Origin: Candidatus Cloacimonadota bacterium
GTDB taxonomy: Bacteria > Cloacimonadota > Cloacimonadia > Cloacimonadales > JAIOQZ01
Reading direction: 5' to 3'
DNA length: 42,104 nt
Assembly (NCBI GenBank): GCA_021108395.1
Contig: JAIOQZ010000034.1
Span: 1-42,104, forward strand
Each line of letters begins with the position of its first letter. Within the stretch, counting starts at the first letter, position 1. Both the position numbers and the translations under genes were made by a program. Under the pieces are notes generated by a model, which saw nothing but the letters and a program-made list of their open reading frames with translations, had not been told where the DNA came from and ran no database searches. Below, one piece after another: positions 32,891-40,290 of the stretch.

Positions 32891-34441
32891 CTATTCCTTC
32901 ACCTGCCGCACCACGTCGATGACTGTGCCGTCCACCCACTTGATGGCGGCGATGACCTTCTCCTCGAACTCGGCGGCGCGGGGCTTGCCGCATATCTTCT
33001 CCGCCTCGTCCTTGAGGTCTTCGATTGTCCTGATGGGCAGGCCGCTGTCTCTGGTCGCCTTGATGAGGTCGGTGCGGCGCGGGTTGATGGCGATGCCGCG
33101 CTCGGTGACGACGACGTCGATGAGCTCACCAGGGCCGCACAGCGTGGTCACCTCGTCGCGGATGACGGGTATGCGGTCGCGGAACAGCGGTATGGGCAGA
33201 ATGACGCACTTGCCGAACAGGCAGTTCTGCCAGCCGCCGATGCCGTGCAGCAGGTAGCCGTCGGAGTGCGTGACGACGTTGGCGTTGAAATTCACGTCCA
33301 CCTCGGTGGCGCCGAGAATGGCGATATCGACCATGCCGGCGAAGTTGCCCTTGCCGTGGTAGTTGTAGCTGGTGAAGGGGCTTGTCCACACATGGCCGTC
33401 GTTGTCGCGCATGCTGCGCACGCCCTCGAGGTCGAATGTCTGGCCGTCGAGGATGTAATCGACAAAGCCCTCTTCGAGCATCTTGACGACATATTGGTTG
33501 CTGCCGGCGCGAGCGAACCTGGCCTTGATGCCCTTTTGCTTGCACATCTCGTGAAAGAAGATGCCGATGGACAGCGAAGTGCCGCCTGCCCCAGCCTGAA
33601 AACTGAAACCGTCACGCACAAGACCGGCGGCGTCACAGAACTTTGCGGTGAGTTCGGCCAGGAAAACGCGGTCGGGGCTTTTACTGATTTTGGTGGTGCC
33701 GGAGACGATCTTCTCGGGGATGCCTATCTTGTCCACCTGCACCACATAGTCAACGTAGTTGCCGTTGATTTGCCAGGGGATGCAGGGGAAGGGCACGAGG
33801 TTGTCGGTGACGGCGATGACCTTGTCGGCGTATTGGCTGTCGGCGAGGGCAAAGCCCAGCAGGCCGCAAGCCGAGGGGCCTTCGAGGGCGTTGGCGTTGC
33901 CGAACGCGTCCGCCGTTGGCGCGGCAATGACTGCGATGTCAACCTGCACGTCGCCGTCCTGCACCGCCTGATAGCGCCCGCCATGTGAGCGCAATACGCC
34001 CACACCCTTCATCTTGCCCTGACTGGCAAACCGCCCCAGCGGACCGTTCATACTGCCTTCGATATGGTGGATGGTGCCGTCTTTCAAATATTCGATGATG
34101 GGTTCGTGGCAGGGGAACGAGGCCGAGGGGAACCACACGAGGTTCTTCACCTTCAGCTCTTTGGCGATGCGGAATATTTCGAGCGCCAGCAGGTCGCCGT
34201 TGCGAAAGTGGTGGTGTGTGCCGATGGTCATGCCGTCCCGCAGTCCAGCGCGCACCAGCGCTTCGGTGAGATCGGGCATGAGCTTGTTGCCGTCCAGCGG
34301 ATAGTCGGCGCACGATGAAATGCGGGGCGCGTGTTTGTGGCCGGTGGGCTTGAACTTGCCTACGCCCATGAAGGGTACTTGCTCTTTTCCGTTTATCGAG
34401 GTGGGGATCATGCGTCCCACGGCGTTTTTCACGAATTCCAT
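32891..34441 (-). CDS. citF: Citrate lyase alpha subunit (citrate CoA-transferase), CitF
   Basis: 516 residues, matching CitF (about 510). Family blocks are in order: IPTSINGKEQVPFMGVG, THHHFRNGD, GSMNGPLGRFASQGKMKG, SHGGRYQAVQDGDVQVDIAVIAAP (here in parts), QAGAGGTSLSI, and TERGIAINPRR near the end. In citrate lyase this subunit swaps acetate for citrate on the prosthetic group of the acyl carrier subunit. It starts one base after the CitDE stop, with GGAGGG inside the end of citDE. No citC, citG or citX is visible in the window. If the operon handles homocitrate, this subunit would be the one to accept it. Confidence 0.95.
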   Translation of the reverse strand: MEFVKNAVGRMIPTSINGKEQVPFMGVGKFKPTGHKHAPRISSCADYPLDGNKLMPDLTEALVRAGLRDGMTIGTHHHFRNGDLLALEIFRIAKELKVKNLVWFPSASFPCHEPIIEYLKDGTIHHIEGSMNGPLGRFASQGKMKGVGVLRSHGGRYQAVQDGDVQVDIAVIAAPTADAFGNANALEGPSACGLLGFALADSQYADKVIAVTDNLVPFPCIPWQINGNYVDYVVQVDKIGIPEKIVSGTTKISKSPDRVFLAELTAKFCDAAGLVRDGFSFQAGAGGTSLSIGIFFHEMCKQKGIKARFARAGSNQYVVKMLEEGFVDYILDGQTFDLEGVRSMRDNDGHVWTSPFTSYNYHGKGNFAGMVDIAILGATEVDVNFNANVVTHSDGYLLHGIGGWQNCLFGKCVILPIPLFRDRIPVIRDEVTTLCGPGELIDVVVTERGIAINPRRTDLIKATRDSGLPIRTIEDLKDEAEKICGKPRAAEFEEKVIAAIKWVDGTVIDVVRQVKE

Positions 34442-34442
34442 C

Positions 34443-35642
34443 TTATTCCCTCCAATCGGCGGCGAGAATGCCGGCCGCTACAGCCAGTTCAATCATTTTC
34501 TGGGCGCGTTTTACCACCGGCGGGTCGATCATCTTCGAGCCGAGCGAAACGACGCCCAGCCCGCGAGCCTCCGCTTCGTGAAAGGCGAGCACGATGCGCT
34601 TGGCCTTCTCGAGCTGCTTTTCGGTGGGGGCGTAGTGTTTGTGAATGACCGCAATCTGGCGGGGATGGATGCATCCCATGCCGTCAAAGCCGAGGCTGCG
34701 GCTTTCATCCACCACCCTGGCCAGCGCGTCCATGTCGCCCACGTCCGAGAACACGGAGTCGATGGCCTGAATCCCGGCGGCGCGGGCGGCGTTCACTAAC
34801 ACGTTGCGGGCATGAAAGCTCTCGCGGCCTGCCGCAGTGCGCTCGGCGCCGAGGTCGGCGGTGTAGTCCTCGAGCCCGATGGCAATAGCCACCACATTGG
34901 AGCTGGCGGTGGCAATGTCGTATGCGTTTATCACCCCCAGGGCGCTTTCGATGATGGGCATGAGCCACACAGGGGGTGCTCCGTCGGGCAGCAGTGCGGC
35001 TATTTTCTCGTCCACCGCGATGATCTGCGCTGCCGTCTCGACCTTGGGCACCAGCACGAGATTGACGTTGTGAGGCACGATGTATTCGAGGTCGCCGAGG
35101 CCTCGGGGTAGCTGATTGATGCGCACCATGCGCTCGCTGCCGTAGAAGTTTACCTGGCGCAGGGCGTTGCGCACTAACATTCGCGCTTCGTCTTTCCTGG
35201 CAGGCGCAACTGAATCCTCGAGGTCGAGGATGATGCCGTCGGACATGTGGATGCCTGCGTTCAGCATCAGCTTGGGCGTGTTGCCCGGCAGGTAGAGCCT
35301 CGAACGGCGCAGGCGCTCACGCGAGGTTGCGTATTCGTTTTCGGGAAGCATGGGCGGCAGGTATTGTTTGTTCGAGCCGGTTGACTGGCAGATGGCCGCC
35401 TCGATACGGGCGGCAATGACGAACGGCAGCGCTCCCGCGTCCTCGATGGCCATGCACGCGCTTTTGACCTCGAAGAAAGCCAGCATCTCGCGGCACTGCT
35501 GCTCGATGGATTCGCCAAACAGCTTGGCGACCTTGCTCTTGAGGATGATTTCGATAGCGCCCGAATCTGTCAGCTCAAGCGTGACCTGGCAATCGGAGCG
35601 AACGTCTTTGCCGGTGTTGCCGACGGTTGTAATCTTGCTCAC
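34443..35642 (-). CDS. Fused citrate lyase acyl-carrier (CitD) and beta (CitE) subunits
   Basis: 399 residues. Residues about 1-95 match CitD: VGNTGKDVRSDCQVTLEL, with Ser16 at the prosthetic-group site, then LFGESIEQQCREMLAFFEVKS. Residues about 105-399 match CitE: RLYLPGNTPKLMLNAG, DGIILDLEDSVAPARKDEAR, IESALGVINAYDIA, GFDGMGCIHPRQI. In normal citrate lyase these are separate proteins; here one chain carries the citryl group and cleaves it to oxaloacetate and acetyl-carrier. The start is a GTG at 35642 with GGAGGAGAT before it. No stop or frame break occurs between the domains. It lies just upstream of citF and 11 bases after the LKR stop. Confidence 0.93.
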   Translation of the reverse strand: MSKITTVGNTGKDVRSDCQVTLELTDSGAIEIILKSKVAKLFGESIEQQCREMLAFFEVKSACMAIEDAGALPFVIAARIEAAICQSTGSNKQYLPPMLPENEYATSRERLRRSRLYLPGNTPKLMLNAGIHMSDGIILDLEDSVAPARKDEARMLVRNALRQVNFYGSERMVRINQLPRGLGDLEYIVPHNVNLVLVPKVETAAQIIAVDEKIAALLPDGAPPVWLMPIIESALGVINAYDIATASSNVVAIAIGLEDYTADLGAERTAAGRESFHARNVLVNAARAAGIQAIDSVFSDVGDMDALARVVDESRSLGFDGMGCIHPRQIAVIHKHYAPTEKQLEKAKRIVLAFHEAEARGLGVVSLGSKMIDPPVVKRAQKMIELAVAAGILAADWRE

Positions 35643-35653
35643 ATCTCCTCCTG

Positions 35654-36949
35654 TCAGTCGAGATATTCGTTTAGGTAGTCGAAGTCTGGTTCAAGCTTGC
35701 CATGATGGACTATGCAGGCGTTCTGTATCTCGCGTGGCAACCCCGTCTGGCGCAGGCTCTGGGTGTAGTCGGCATCTAACATGCGTTCGAGGAACGGCAT
35801 GAGGGTGGACGAGAAATAGTCCGAAGCCTCGCGGGCGAACTCGCAGGGCAGGTTGTCCACGGCGCAGTCGGCAAAGCCCTCGCCTTCGAGGCCGTCAATC
35901 GCCTCGCCGGTGTTGGCGTTGTAGATGAAGATGGGGATGTCGGGCTCGGTGGACTTCACGGTAGCCTGCACAGAGCCGTTGATGTCGCAGGTGATGTCGC
36001 CAATGATGACGAGCTTCTGGTGTGGGCCCTGCAAGCGCGCCATCTCGTTGCGCCCCAGGAACACCGGATAGCCCGGCGCCCAATAGATTGCGTTCACATA
36101 AACGCTACAGAATGGAAGATAGCTTTCCATGCGGCTCTTGTACGAGGCGCCGTGGTCATAGTAGTCTTGCAGGTTGAACCCGGCACCGTCCTTGCGCTCG
36201 ACCAGATGCTCTTCTTTGAACACGGTGAGAAAGACGTTGTTGCGATTCCGGCCAGGCTCGAGGGTGGCCAGCTTGCCAGGCTCTATCTCGCGGATGGGCA
36301 GTGCCGAGAGTATCTCGCGGCAGCCGGTGGCCACATGGCCATAGCCCAGCAGGAAGATGTTGAACGGGCATATTTCGGCAGGCAGGCCGTTCTGCTCGAT
36401 TTCGCGTCCGATTTCGGCGAGATGATTCACGGCGTCCTGCACCGAGTCGTATTCGTAGGCGCGTTTCAGCTTCAGGAACGGCGTGTCGAGGCCATGATGC
36501 AGCTTGAGCCGCCGTCCCAGCCCCCACAGGGTATCGACCATGCCGGCATTGCCGGCGAACTTGCCGAAAAACACCAGCCGCCTGCCCTTGTCGTCGATAA
36601 TCTTCTCATAATCGAGCAGCGTACTCCGGGTATCGAGAAACTTCTGCAGCAGGGGCATATTGTAGTCCTGCCCTTTGATGACATGCGAGAAAAAGAGGTA
36701 GGGCATCCCGGGGTCGATATCATCAATCGGCACTTCCTTGACGCCGAGAATAACGTCGCTGCCTGCGAGGTCGTCTGTGAGCACGGCGCCCGCGGCGGCG
36801 TATTCATCATTGTGATAAACACGATTGGCCGATGGCTGAACGCGGACGGTATAGCCTTTATCAACCAGCTCTTTCACGGCGCGTGGATTAAGCGGAACGC
36901 GGATTTCCCAGCGGTTCTTTGTTTCTTTGCGGATTCCCAGTGTTTTCAA
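35654..36949 (-). CDS. Lysine-ketoglutarate reductase (saccharopine-forming, LKR domain protein)
   Basis: 431 residues, a standalone version of the N-terminal half of eukaryotic AASS. The AlaDH/PNT-like N-terminus is IRKETKNRWEIRVPLNPRAV. FLLGYGHVATGCREIL forms the dinucleotide site and IIGDITCDINGSVQATVKST lies in the C-terminal half, as in LKR. The reaction joins lysine and 2-oxoglutarate with NADPH to give saccharopine (or the reverse). The start codon is TTG (36947-36949) with GGAGGAG 4 bases upstream; no better ATG lies in frame nearby. It sits 11 bases before CitDE and 138 bases after the saccharopine dehydrogenase. Confidence 0.9.
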   Translation of the reverse strand: MKTLGIRKETKNRWEIRVPLNPRAVKELVDKGYTVRVQPSANRVYHNDEYAAAGAVLTDDLAGSDVILGVKEVPIDDIDPGMPYLFFSHVIKGQDYNMPLLQKFLDTRSTLLDYEKIIDDKGRRLVFFGKFAGNAGMVDTLWGLGRRLKLHHGLDTPFLKLKRAYEYDSVQDAVNHLAEIGREIEQNGLPAEICPFNIFLLGYGHVATGCREILSALPIREIEPGKLATLEPGRNRNNVFLTVFKEEHLVERKDGAGFNLQDYYDHGASYKSRMESYLPFCSVYVNAIYWAPGYPVFLGRNEMARLQGPHQKLVIIGDITCDINGSVQATVKSTEPDIPIFIYNANTGEAIDGLEGEGFADCAVDNLPCEFAREASDYFSSTLMPFLERMLDADYTQSLRQTGLPREIQNACIVHHGKLEPDFDYLNEYLD

Positions 36950-37033
36950 TATGCTCCTCCATGGTTTCTCTCAAATCGCTTACGTCGGACGCCTTGCAAT
37001 TGTGGTGTGTCGCTGCACTGTTATAGAAAGATA

Positions 37034-37072
37034 CCCAGCGTCAAAATGAAACCTGCTCGTTTTGGCGCTGGG
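37034..37072. terminator. Hairpin between saccharopine dehydrogenase and LKR genes
   Basis: CCCAGCGTCAAAA and TTTTGGCGCTGGG pair as a 13-bp stem with one GU/AC position around a 13-base loop. On the minus strand a T-rich flank (TATCTTTCTATAAC) follows. It may act as a partial terminator that lowers expression of the downstream genes. Confidence 0.6.
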
Positions 37073-37087
37073 CTGGTATGAATCTTG

Positions 37088-38413
37088 TTAGACGTCGTTA
37101 AACCGCTCGATAAGAGTGATGCCGAGGTTCTCGAGCTCGTTCAGAACTGGCATGTAGATGTTGGGCAGCACTGGCATGTGCACGCCTTTCACGGTAATCT
37201 CGCCTTCGAGAATCATGCGCACAGCTATGGCGGCGGGCAGGCTCACCGTGCGGGACATCGAGCTGTCGCCGTCGGGGATGCCATAGTCAACCATCGTCGA
37301 GGTGATATTCTGTGTTTTGTCGGGGAACTCGGCCACGAACTCATGGTGCATGGCCAGCAGGTCACGCTCGCCCTCGTTGTAGCTCATGCGGTCGAGCATG
37401 ATGGAGGTGAGCACGTCGCAGGCGGAGCCTTTGCCGATGAGCAGCGGCGAGTCGTCGAAGAAGCCGAGCCAGCCGAACTTCTTGAGGATGACGCTGTGCG
37501 CCGGAAGGCCAAATTTGTCGGCCAGCGCCGTTTCCACGTCTGCGTTCTTGTCGAGTCCCAGCAGATGTTCGGCGATGAACTGGCTGACAGTGCCTTCGAG
37601 CTTGTCGTGAAAGACGCTGTCGTCGAAGAAGCCCAGGCGCGAGAGAGTGAACCATGTTTCGCAGTGGCCTACGTTGCGCAGCGTGCCTCGGTACATCGTC
37701 TTGACGTGCTTGAGGTCGTAAAGCTCGGTGTAGGGCAGAGAGTCGCGGTTGATGTATGCTTCGAAGGTGGCGACGCCGGGTACATCGACCAGCCAGTAAT
37801 GCGAAAACAGGTCTTTGCCGGGCACATCGACGGTCTCGCCGTCGCGCATATAGCGGCCACTGTTGCCGGCGGCCAGCAACACGCCCTTGGGCGCCCAACT
37901 GAACTTGTAACCCATCGGGTTGGTGTTCACGTCCAGCGCGGGCAGTCCGCCGCAGTAGCTCATGAACGAGACTATCTTGCCGCCGTTGTTCTGCACATGG
38001 TGGAATATCTTCATGGCTGACATATGGTCGATGCCGGGGTCCACGCCAATCTCGTTGAGAATGATGATGCCGGCGTCTTTGGCCTGCTGGTCGAGCGCAC
38101 GCATCTGCGGACTGATGTAGGAGGTTGTCACCATGTTTTTGCCCAGGGCGATGCACTTCTTTGCAACCAGAACATGCAACGAAGCCGGCAACAGGCTCAC
38201 CACAAGGTCGCTCTTTCTGATATAGTCTTCCATGGCCGCTTCGTCGGTGGCCACGAATTGCTTGGCGGTTGCGTTTGGATGGGGCGCTGCGAGTTTTTCG
38301 GCCTTACTGACGGTACGGCTGGCGATGACGAGGTTATAGCCTTGCTTTGCAAGGTAGTCCACCATTGGTTTTACTACCAGGCCTGCACCGAAGATGGTAA
38401 CTGTTTTCTGCAT
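37088..38413 (-). CDS. Saccharopine dehydrogenase (glutamate-forming)
   Basis: 441 residues. Rossmann motif VTIFGAGLVVKPMVDYLAK, then ASRT, NEIGVDPGIDHMSAMKI and FMSYCGGLPALDVNTNPMGY followed by KFSWAPKGVLLA, a set diagnostic of glutamate-forming saccharopine dehydrogenase. It splits saccharopine to aminoadipate semialdehyde and glutamate with NAD(P)+, or runs in reverse for synthesis. The start at 38413 is chosen because of GGAGG 6 bases upstream. The longer ORF to 38455 lacks a site. It is the first gene after the promoter at 38444-38471, so it probably leads the operon. Confidence 0.92.
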   Translation of the reverse strand: MQKTVTIFGAGLVVKPMVDYLAKQGYNLVIASRTVSKAEKLAAPHPNATAKQFVATDEAAMEDYIRKSDLVVSLLPASLHVLVAKKCIALGKNMVTTSYISPQMRALDQQAKDAGIIILNEIGVDPGIDHMSAMKIFHHVQNNGGKIVSFMSYCGGLPALDVNTNPMGYKFSWAPKGVLLAAGNSGRYMRDGETVDVPGKDLFSHYWLVDVPGVATFEAYINRDSLPYTELYDLKHVKTMYRGTLRNVGHCETWFTLSRLGFFDDSVFHDKLEGTVSQFIAEHLLGLDKNADVETALADKFGLPAHSVILKKFGWLGFFDDSPLLIGKGSACDVLTSIMLDRMSYNEGERDLLAMHHEFVAEFPDKTQNITSTMVDYGIPDGDSSMSRTVSLPAAIAVRMILEGEITVKGVHMPVLPNIYMPVLNELENLGITLIERFNDV

Positions 38414-38443
38414 GGAAATCCTCCATTTACAAATTTGCACAGT

Positions 38444-38471
38444 ATTACAGAACAATGTGTTTTTGTGTCAA
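38444..38471 (-). promoter_or_regulatory. Sigma70-type promoter of the saccharopine dehydrogenase operon
   Basis: On the minus strand a perfect TTGACA (38466-38471) and TGTAAT (38444-38449, 5 of 6) are separated by 16 bases, about 30 bases before the start codon at 38413. This is the best promoter match in the window. Confidence 0.6.
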
Positions 38472-38543
38472 CCTTTTAGAGAGGAAAAATCAGGGATTGG
38501 CTATGCTTGGGTAAAACAGTGGCGCCGTAGCGCTGAATGGGAT

Positions 38544-38780
38544 TCAATTAATGATGGAGGCAATGGCCCAGATAATGAGTGAAACCGAGCAAACCACAAG
38601 CAGAATTTTCAACAGGACACCCATCATTTTGGTTTCCACTTCATCGAACGAGCGCATACGGCCAGAGCGAGCGCTCGAAGGATATTTCCCTGAGCGTCGT
38701 CCTCTACTGGAGTGCGAATGCTTATGTCGCTTATGCTTGCGCTTGGAAACCTTGACAACGAAATCGTGTTTATCTTGCAT
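38544..38780 (-). CDS. Small basic membrane protein of unknown function
   Basis: 78 residues from the ATG at 38780. The N-terminal half is rich in Lys, Arg, His and Ser (KRKHKRHKHSHSSRGRRSGKY), followed by RMRSFDEVETKMMG and one hydrophobic C-terminal helix (VLLKILLVVCSVSLIIWAIA). The ribosome site is weak (GGGAAA) and two upstream in-frame ATGs exist, so the start is unsure. The family is unknown. The basic His-rich part could bind metal, nucleic acid or lipid head groups, but none of these is shown. Confidence 0.5.
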   Translation of the reverse strand: MQDKHDFVVKVSKRKHKRHKHSHSSRGRRSGKYPSSARSGRMRSFDEVETKMMGVLLKILLVVCSVSLIIWAIASIIN

Positions 38781-39055
38781 AGTATTTCCCATTATTACAA
38801 TAATCATTCCAACCTTATGAGCGAACTTCGTCAAGGTTTTTATTGTCGAGCATAAACCGCATTGCCTGCCTGAAAGCGGCAGAGTGGAATGTCTTTTTTT
38901 CTCAATCCTGTAAATCCTGTTTCAGATATTGAAGAAAATAAGTAAAACAAAGATGCCACGCTGCCCGAAAAAGAATTTGACATCTTGCACCTCGATACCG
39001 CCAATACGCATACTTGAATTATCTTGAACCATGAAAAAAATCACTGGAGGACGTA

Positions 39056-39582
39056 ATGAAACTATGGATACCGCTTCTGATTACTGTGTTACTAATCGCA
39101 GCCTGCGGGCAGAAAGCAGAACCCCAACAAGAAACACTGGCAGAAGAGCCGGCTCCCGCCGAAACGCTGACATCGCAGGAAACCGCCGTAATAGCGCTGG
39201 TGGAGAAAGCCACTGCCCTCATGCTCGAAGAAGGCGCGACGGAAGAAGGCCGCAAGGCTGTCTTCGCCCGCTTTGAAAACCCCGAGGCGAGTTCATTCAG
39301 GGCGAATACTATATATTCGCTTACAATCTCGACGGCGTTGTGCTTTCGCTTCAGCCGCTACCGGAACTCGTCGGAGAGAATCTCATCGACAAAACCGACG
39401 CCAACGGCGTGAAGTTGATAGCCGAGATGGTGCGCATCGCCAATGAAACAGGCTCTGGCTGGGTGGACTACCTGTGGCCCTTCCCCGGCACAGGCGAGGT
39501 TTTGCCTAAACGCTCCTATGTGGCGCGCCCCGGCGATATGGAGATGTTCATCGGCAGCGGGTTCTATCCGTCCGTTGACTGA
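39056..39582 (+). pseudogene. Lipoprotein with Cache-like sensor domain, broken by a one-base frameshift
   Basis: The 5' frame starts with a lipoprotein signal (lipobox LLIAAC, then GQKAEPQQET) and runs to about FARFENPE. The downstream part is in the next frame: EFIQGEYYIFAYNLDGVVLS, LVGENLIDKTDANGVKLI, GWVDYLWPFPGTGEVLPKRSY and ending FIGSGFYPSVD, a single-Cache pattern typical of periplasmic ligand sensors (about 175 residues in all). The break lies near 39284-39288, where GAGGCGAG would read through if it had one more G (GAGGGCGAG). This is either a true recent lesion or a sequencing or assembly error. The 5' frame alone would give a truncated protein ending near 39412. Confidence 0.8.
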
Positions 39583-39592
39583 CGAATCTCTT

Positions 39593-40174
39593 TTGAAGCG
39601 TAAACCCGGAAACACGCCCTTCGAGAACGCCGCCCCGCTGCTGCGTTTCTATGGTCGCGCCCTGTCGCTCAAGCGGCTGTTCCGTCAGGGCTGGCTACAG
39701 CGTGGCGTTCCGGTCGAGCGCTGCGAGAGCGTCGCCGACCACTGTTTCCTCACGGCGCTGCTGGCGTGGCAGGCTGCCCGCTCGCTTCGCCCCGACCTCA
39801 ATGCCGGACGTGTGCTCGAACTGGCGATGGTGCATGAGCTGGGCGAGATTGGCGCGGGGGACATTACGCCCCACGACGGAGTGAGCGCGGACGACAAACG
39901 CCAGCGTGAAGAGGCTGCGGTCGTGGCCCTTTGCGAGGGACTGCCGGACGGTGAAGGCCTGCTGGCCCTGTGGCGGGAGTACGAGTACGGCGCCAGTCCC
40001 GAGGCCGACTTCGTGCGCCAGGTGGATAAGCTCGAAATGGCGTTGCAGTCGCAGGCCTATGAGGCCGACACCGGCCTATGCCTGCCGGAGTTTGCCGTTA
40101 GCGCCGCCGAAGCGGTGCACGACGAAGCGCTGCTGCGCCTGTTACGGTCGGTCACGAATCCGCATGACGACTGA
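39593..40174 (+). CDS. HD-domain hydrolase of the HDDC2/YfbR nucleotidase type
   Basis: About 193 residues from a TTG at 39593. A pattern of LRFYGRALSLKRLFRQGW, ESVADHCFLTALL (His50), MVHELGEIGAGD (His81-Glu82, Asp90) and RQVDKLEMALQS (Asp145) matches 5'-deoxynucleotidase-type HD proteins. The usual HD pair reads HE here. No ATG fits the domain edge. TTG at 39575 is an alternative start that overlaps the upstream stop, and no clear ribosome site is visible. The product would dephosphorylate deoxynucleoside monophosphates by family analogy. Confidence 0.75.
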   Translation: MKRKPGNTPFENAAPLLRFYGRALSLKRLFRQGWLQRGVPVERCESVADHCFLTALLAWQAARSLRPDLNAGRVLELAMVHELGEIGAGDITPHDGVSADDKRQREEAAVVALCEGLPDGEGLLALWREYEYGASPEADFVRQVDKLEMALQSQAYEADTGLCLPEFAVSAAEAVHDEALLRLLRSVTNPHDD

Positions 40175-40216
40175 GTAATATCAAGCCAACTCAAAAAAAC
40201 CTTGCTTTCCAGAGCC

Positions 40217-40250
40217 GTTTTGCCTAACGTTAACTTTGTGGTGGCAAAAC
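40217..40250 (+). other. Leader inverted repeat before the carboxyltransferase gene
   Basis: GTTTTGCC (40217-40224) and GGCAAAAC (40243-40250) can pair as an 8-bp stem with an 18-base loop, 40 bases before the ATG. It could be a weak terminator of the HD gene or a leader structure. No known riboswitch was recognised. Confidence 0.3.
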
Positions 40251-40290
40251 CGCCAATTACTTGAAAATATCGTTGCAAGGGGTATAGACT

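Noticed and set aside
36020-38020. Long + strand frames (353 and 311 codons) opposite LKR and saccharopine dehydrogenase
   Set aside because: Shadow frames caused by codon bias; no ribosome site or domain.
38977-39006. TTGACA at 38977 as promoter for the Cache lipoprotein
   Set aside because: No acceptable -10 at 16-18 bases.
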